Source: Burhinus oedicnemus (Eukaryota > Chordata > Aves > Charadriiformes > Burhinidae). Taken from it: a DNA stretch of 64,000 nt. Positions 59,601 through 64,000 of this stretch are shown here, one piece after another. A program made the translations under genes and the position numbers. Location of the stretch: assembly GCA_008921705.1 (NCBI GenBank), contig VFFE01007103.1, positions 1,501,531-1,565,530 on the forward strand, in the 5' to 3' direction. The notes under the pieces were generated by a model. It saw only the letters and a program-made list of their open reading frames with translations. It searched no databases and was not told the DNA's origin. Every line of letters starts with the position of its first letter. Positions within the stretch are counted from its first letter, which is position 1.

Positions 59601-60829
59601 ACCTAGTTCAGGACTTCGCTGACCTGCCGTTGCTCAGGCGCCCCCGGCTCACCAGAAGCCCCAGCCCCCGAGGCACGCGTGGACACGGCCGATCCCTTTT
59701 GTTCTGCTGCGCTGAGCTCCTCGGCATTCCTCCCACGTACCGGCTCCTATCTCATCGCCCCGTGTCGCTCTCCGACCACCGAGAGGTGGGCTTCGGTGGG
59801 GGAACGGCGGGGAAGAACCTTTTGTTTTCCACAGATAAATGAGCAAATCGGTCGGTCAATTCAGAAAACTTAAGTCTCGCACTTAAACATCAACGACAAA
59901 ACCCCCTTTCATTTCTGGCATGCCAGGTGGCACTGTTTGCGCCAGGGGACGGATGATTCAGTGCTACTGGAAGTCGGTGTTTACACGGATTACAAATATT
60001 AACAGCGACCGGTCGGGACAGCGCAACACCGAAGAAGCCACCACCACAAGGACTGGCCGTAAGATGACGTCTTACACAGTTCTAAACCGGGAGAAGACCT
60101 GGGAGAAGGCACTTAGGATCAGCAGACTGACAGGCACCACACACACAAAAGGGGGGGGCGGGAGTGGGAGAATTTCTCTCCACAAGCGCGGCGCGATGCA
60201 AAGCCTCCTTCGCGCGGGGCGACGGCGGGCCGGGGGGCCAGCCCGCTCCCCGCCGGCGGACCCAAAGCCCCTGAGGAGGGCGAAGGTGACCCAGCGGTGG
60301 TCAAGTTCACCGGCAGAGCGGCCGCGACGACAGCACCGCCGCCGCCTGCGAGGGCGACGGGGGCCCGAGGCAGCCGCCGCCGCCGCCTCCTCCCTCAGAG
60401 CCGGCGACTGCCCTCGCGCCGCCCGCCCGCACGCGCCCGGCACGCCCCGCCCCTCCCCTGGCGGAGCGCGCCCCGCGGCGGCAGCCCCTCGAGGCAGCCC
60501 GGCGCGTCCCCGCCCGCCGCCGCCGCCGCCGCCGGGCGGGACCATCTCTCCCCTTGGCGAAGGGGGGGGGGGCGCTCCGCCCCGGCTCCCCGCCTGGCCC
60601 GCCTCCCCCCCGCGCCGCGCAGAGCGCCCCTCCGCCTGGCGCGCGGCGTGGTCACGCCCAGCGCAGGCATTAGCGCCCCCCCGGTGCGGGGCGCGGGCGC
60701 CCGGGCATCCTCCGGCGCGGCGGCGGTGGCGGCTCCTCCCCGGCACCTCGGAGCGCCGCGGGCGCGGAGCGGCTCTCAGCGCCAGCCGTGCGCGCTCCGC
60801 CGCTCCTCTCTGCGCCGCCGGACAACGCC
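59600..60829 (+). promoter_or_regulatory. CHST11: CHST11 CpG-island promoter and 5' leader region
   Basis: CpG density rises from 59600 and becomes extreme from 60180 to beyond the start codon. I see no TATA box near the start, so a dispersed CpG-type promoter is likely and the start site cannot be fixed. Visible elements are a CRE-like TGACGTCT at 60065-60072, several Sp1-type CCGCCC/GGGCGG boxes (for example near 60445 and 60534), a (CCG)n run at 60514-60534 and a G11 run at 60562-60572. Long frames here (59920-60951 +, 60072-60746 -) are GC artefacts. The first runs out of frame through the CHST11 start. Confidence 0.8.
60514..60534. repeat. (CCG)n trinucleotide repeat in CHST11 5' leader region
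   Basis: About seven CCG units, directly followed by GGGCGGG. It lies 296 bases upstream of the start codon, so it may be in the 5'UTR. Confidence 0.85.
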
Positions 60830-60947
60830 ATGAAGCCGGCGGTGCTGGAAGTAATGAGGATGAACCGGGTGTGCAGGATGGTCCTGGTCACTTCCGTGGG
60901 CTCCTTCATCCTCGTCATCTTCTATTTCCAAAGTATGTTGCACCCAG
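60830..60947 (+). CDS. CHST11: CHST11 first coding exon (residues 1-39 plus one base)
   Basis: The start ATG at 60830 opens [19 protein letters not shown], then [20 protein letters not shown], then a single G before the donor GTAGGG at 60948. Human CHST11 starts almost identically ([17 protein letters not shown], then [16 protein letters not shown]). CHST11 is chondroitin 4-O-sulfotransferase 1, which moves sulfate from PAPS to the 4-O position of N-acetylgalactosamine in chondroitin in the Golgi. This exon is the short cytosolic tail (basic, residues 1-16) and the single signal-anchor membrane segment (about 17-34) of a type II protein. The catalytic domain is in later exons beyond the window. 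No upstream in-frame ATG was found, so this start is well supported. Confidence 0.96.
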
Positions 60948-63900
60948 GTAGGGCACCGGCACCGCCGCACCGGCACCGCAACCGCACCGGCATCGGCACC
61001 GCGGAGGGCAGCGCCCGGCTCCGCGCTGGCCCCGCTCCCTGCCGGCGGCGCAGGTGGCGGGCGCCCCGGGAGCCCTCGCCGGCTGCCGCCGGCCCCGGCT
61101 CTCGCTTCCCGGCGCCGCTGCGGCAGGCGCGGGGCGCGGGGTCGGCGGCGGCGGGCGCAGCGCCCTGCAGCCCGGCCGGCAGCCCCGTCCCGGCCACCGC
61201 CCGGCGCTGCCGCGGGAAGGTCGCCTCCCCGCTCCCCCGCAGGAAACTTCCCGCGGGAGGGAGGAAAGTTGTTTTATTTTTAAATTTTATTATTTCCTGC
61301 CTGATATCGTGCGTTTGGAGGAAAAGGGACGGCACCGGCCGGCGAGCCCGCCGCGGCGGAGAGCGGTGCCGGGAGCTGCCCGGTCCCCGCGGGTCCTTCC
61401 CCGCCGAGAGGGTGACCCCCCTCCCGGTTCCCTCCCCGCGGCTGCCGCCGGGGCTGCGGGCCCTCGGCTTCGCCGCTTGTCTTTTTCGGAGGTGTCGGGG
61501 ACACCGCGGCCGGCCCCGGGGCACCGCCACCGCCGGCGGGCAACTTCGCGTCGGCTCTCCCGAGTTGGCCGGGGCGGCGGGGGAGGCTGCCGGGTCCGGA
61601 CCGTCCCTGCCCGCGGCGGGGAAGCTTCTGGCGAGCCCCGCCGTACCCCGGGTGTTTGGGCGGCTGAGGGGGCTCCTGAGGATGCTCCCGGCTGGGCACG
61701 GACGTCCGCACAGACCCAGGCTGCGGGGGGGCATACGGGGGCGTAATCGTCTCTGATCCAAACTCCCAGCGACCAAAGGCGACCTGAACTTCCCAGTGTA
61801 CGAGCGCGGTGGACACCGGAGTTGGAGCTGTACTGGGGGGAGCCGGGTACTGGCTCCCGTGGAAGCCTCTCGGAGGGCGGCTACTGGTTCACACGAAGGT
61901 GGGATTGGGCCGCGGAAACTTCATGCGGTGCTTGCTGCGCCCGCACATCTGCCGTGGGTTGCGGTGAGACTGCTCCCTGCAGCGCGGCTGAGAATTTTAT
62001 CCAGCATGGCAAAAAAAAAAAAAAAAAAAAAATTTTTTTTGGTCTCTTCGTCTGTCTCACTCTTTCCCATTCCTGCCTGAGAAATGAGGTGGAAATTGCA
62101 CTTGCAGTGTCTTTTTGGAGGCATCTGACAGCTGACTGAAGGAGCGAGGCTCGTAAGAGGGAGCGATACCTCTTCGTAGCTGCTGGAGTGGCCACGCTTC
62201 TCGGCAGGCGAGTCTTCTCGGCCGTACCTGTAAATCTCTCGAGCGTTGTGGCTGCAGGCATAGCTGTAGAAAATAAGGGAATTGCAGCCCAGTAAAAAGA
62301 AAAAGGACATACTCAGTTTGGCTCTTTCCTTTCCTGCTTGTGGCTACCAAATCATAGTTGATCACAAAGGGTTTTTCCTTGAAGTTTCTGGAGCCAAAAG
62401 GCAGAGATTTAGTGCACTGATGGGATGAGGAATCAGTAGATCTGCTGTTCTGCGGTGAAGCCAAGTCCCGTTTGGCATTTTTCTATCAGCTGTCTGCTCC
62501 TCCGAAGTTGGTATCATTTGCTTGATGAATGTGTTCTTGTATGGTGCCCATCTGTGTTAATACCTGCCAAGTCCTTGGAAAAATTAGTGTATTTTTTCTT
62601 TCTGGTGTGTCTGCTCTATGCTTACTGGTTTCACAAGGAGTGCTCAGTCCTCAGCAGACCTGGGGAAGGCTTTATTTCAGGGCTTCAAGGCACCGTGCAG
62701 AATTGTTGGTTGTAACATAGCTTCACCAATTTAATAAAAGTAGGATATTTTCATTGGTTGCATTCTGCGGGTAACATAGTTTGCACACACATTCAGAAAA
62801 TTTGGCCAGGAGTTATTATTTCCCCTTGTTTCAAAGGAATTATACTGCTGGAATACGAACTCAGTTGTGCAGCAGGTGAGAGATTAAGTTAAATATTCTT
62901 CTGTGAATTTCTGAATGTAGAGAAATTGCCTTTCAAGAATTCTCAATATGCTCTATAGCTAACTGCTGAAGATTATGGCTTTATATTTGTGCTATTGTGA
63001 AACTATAAATAGGTTGAGATTTTAGTACAATTCAAAGGATTTACCATAAACTCCGAGGAAAGAATGTGATGCTGTGAAATCACTGGGAGGATAATCCGCA
63101 CCCATTTTCCGTTTGACACATACTTAGGTTGTTAGCGTGAGTGGAGTAGATCTGGAAATAAATGCGATCACAACCTGTCCCTCTTTATTGTACCTTTTTT
63201 GATCATAACTGATTCTGCTTTTTTGGTGGGCTGCTTCTGTAGTGGCCACTGCTAGAAATCTATTGAACTCTAATCTAGGTGATTTTAGCCTTGTCTTTGC
63301 AAAAGGATCTGATGTTGTGTCCTTTGCGCTGTATCTCAAATACCAGCATATTGGAAGGAGATCAGGTGCTTTTTACTCCTTGTTCTTTTTGGCTCCATAC
63401 CTATTTTTGTTGGGAAGCCGGTGGTAAGCGTGCTGTCCGGTTAACGCACTTTTGCATTGCCTGAATTTTGGCAGAGACTCTCTCTGTGCTGGGGAACCCA
63501 CCCTTCCAAATTAGGTTCCCCGACCAGTTGGTGGTGGGGGAAAGTGAATGCTGCTGCTCTCCAGTGCTCAGGAGCACTGTAAGGAAAACTTTGGAGATGA
63601 TCCTGGCTTTGGTGGGTTATCTGTGGGTTTGGGGGACTGTTTTTTCCTGAGGGAGGAAATGGCAGCAGGGACTTTGGTGTATTTTCCTATTGCCTGTCTA
63701 GCCTTTTCTGAAAAGAAAAAACATTCTGCAGTGTTTGCTATAGCTGGATGGAGATTTTCCCCACCTCTTTGCTCAGAAATTTTCCCCCTTCACTCTCCCG
63801 CCATGTGCTATCTGCATAACTGAGTGCAACCTGGTTATTGCTCCGTGCTCCTGGATCTTCTGTCTGCATACAATGGGTCAGTCTTGGGGTTTTATATGAC

Positions 63901-64000
63901 AGCCTATCGTAGTTGTATCTGCTACCTTTCCTGTGAAATCGGTTCGCTCGCTAGTCCTTGGCCTGCCTATGCTTTCCCAGATGTGTTTGCTTTCTTTTGT
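60948..64000 (+). other. CHST11: Start of CHST11 intron 1
   Basis: It begins with donor GTAGGG inside the CpG island, which continues to about 61750. GC then falls to ordinary AT-rich DNA. It includes an A22/T8 tract at 62011-62040. Long frames in the GC-rich part (60922-61776 -, 61054-61746 +, 61280-61816 -) are chance. The next exon is outside the window, as expected for the long first intron of this gene. Confidence 0.85.
62011..62040. repeat. A22/T8 homopolymer pair
   Basis: Twenty-two A followed directly by eight T on the + strand. The A8/T8 junction can fold back on itself. It lies in CHST11 intron 1. Confidence 0.85.

Noticed and set aside
59920..60951. 343-codon plus-strand frame across the CHST11 promoter
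   Set aside because: It is open because the DNA is CpG-rich and poor in stop codons. It runs out of frame through the genuine CHST11 start and encodes Arg/Pro/Ala low complexity.
60788..61756. Plus-strand frame that includes the CHST11 start and continues 800 bases past the exon
   Set aside because: Only 60830-60947 matches CHST11. The rest is intron read beyond a good donor. The frame's nominal start at 60788 is GTG, not ATG.
60922..61776. 284-codon minus-strand frame at the start of CHST11 intron 1
   Set aside because: Antisense GC-rich artefact with Pro/Arg/Gly-rich composition. Overlapping frames are open on both strands in the same DNA.

Overview
This is a vertebrate window, almost certainly from a bird. 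Two spliced, highly conserved genes lie at its edges and about 45 kb of repeat-bearing intergenic DNA lies between them. The bird call rests on CR1 LINE fragments in both orientations, two LTRs with clean ends plus a third LTR-like repeat that I remember as avian, and the TXNRD1-to-CHST11 gene order (adjacent on human 12q23). There are no prokaryotic features. Most open frames are chance or antisense frames in GC-rich DNA.

Left edge, 1-13 kb: the 3' half of thioredoxin reductase 1 (TXNRD1) on the + strand. Six exons can be placed to the base (36-112, 1773-1929, 4852-4959, 6882-6977, 9234-9368, and a last exon from 12595). All have GT-AG borders and matching phases. The last exon encodes the C-terminal Gly-Cys-Sec-Gly active site: the TGA at 12655-12657 is selenocysteine and the real stop is TAA at 12661-12663. 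A foldable SECIS element lies at about 12915-12975 in the 3'UTR. Together these form the complete cis-acting selenocysteine system.

Middle, 13-59.6 kb: no conserved protein gene was recognised. It holds four CR1 pieces when the one inside TXNRD1 intron 2 is counted, two solo LTRs with near-perfect 5-bp target duplications (28848-29566 on + and 35143-35906 on -), an LTR-like repeat (51420-52260), a GC-rich block with long unrecognised frames (15.3-17.1 kb), a possible decayed coding remnant (44.75-45.26 kb, - strand), a 72-bp tandem duplication (46316-46459), and two 20-N gaps at simple repeats. The most interesting part is an orphan CpG island at 39.0-39.9 kb. It carries a TATA-like box, a 54-codon frame with a good start context, a splice donor and a near-consensus CTCF motif, and may be an unannotated promoter or boundary element.

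Right edge, 59.6-64 kb: the CpG-island promoter and first coding exon (60830-60947) of chondroitin 4-O-sulfotransferase 1 (CHST11) on the + strand, followed by the start of its intron 1. TXNRD1 (cytosolic redox) and CHST11 (Golgi sulfation) are syntenic neighbours and are not functionally linked.
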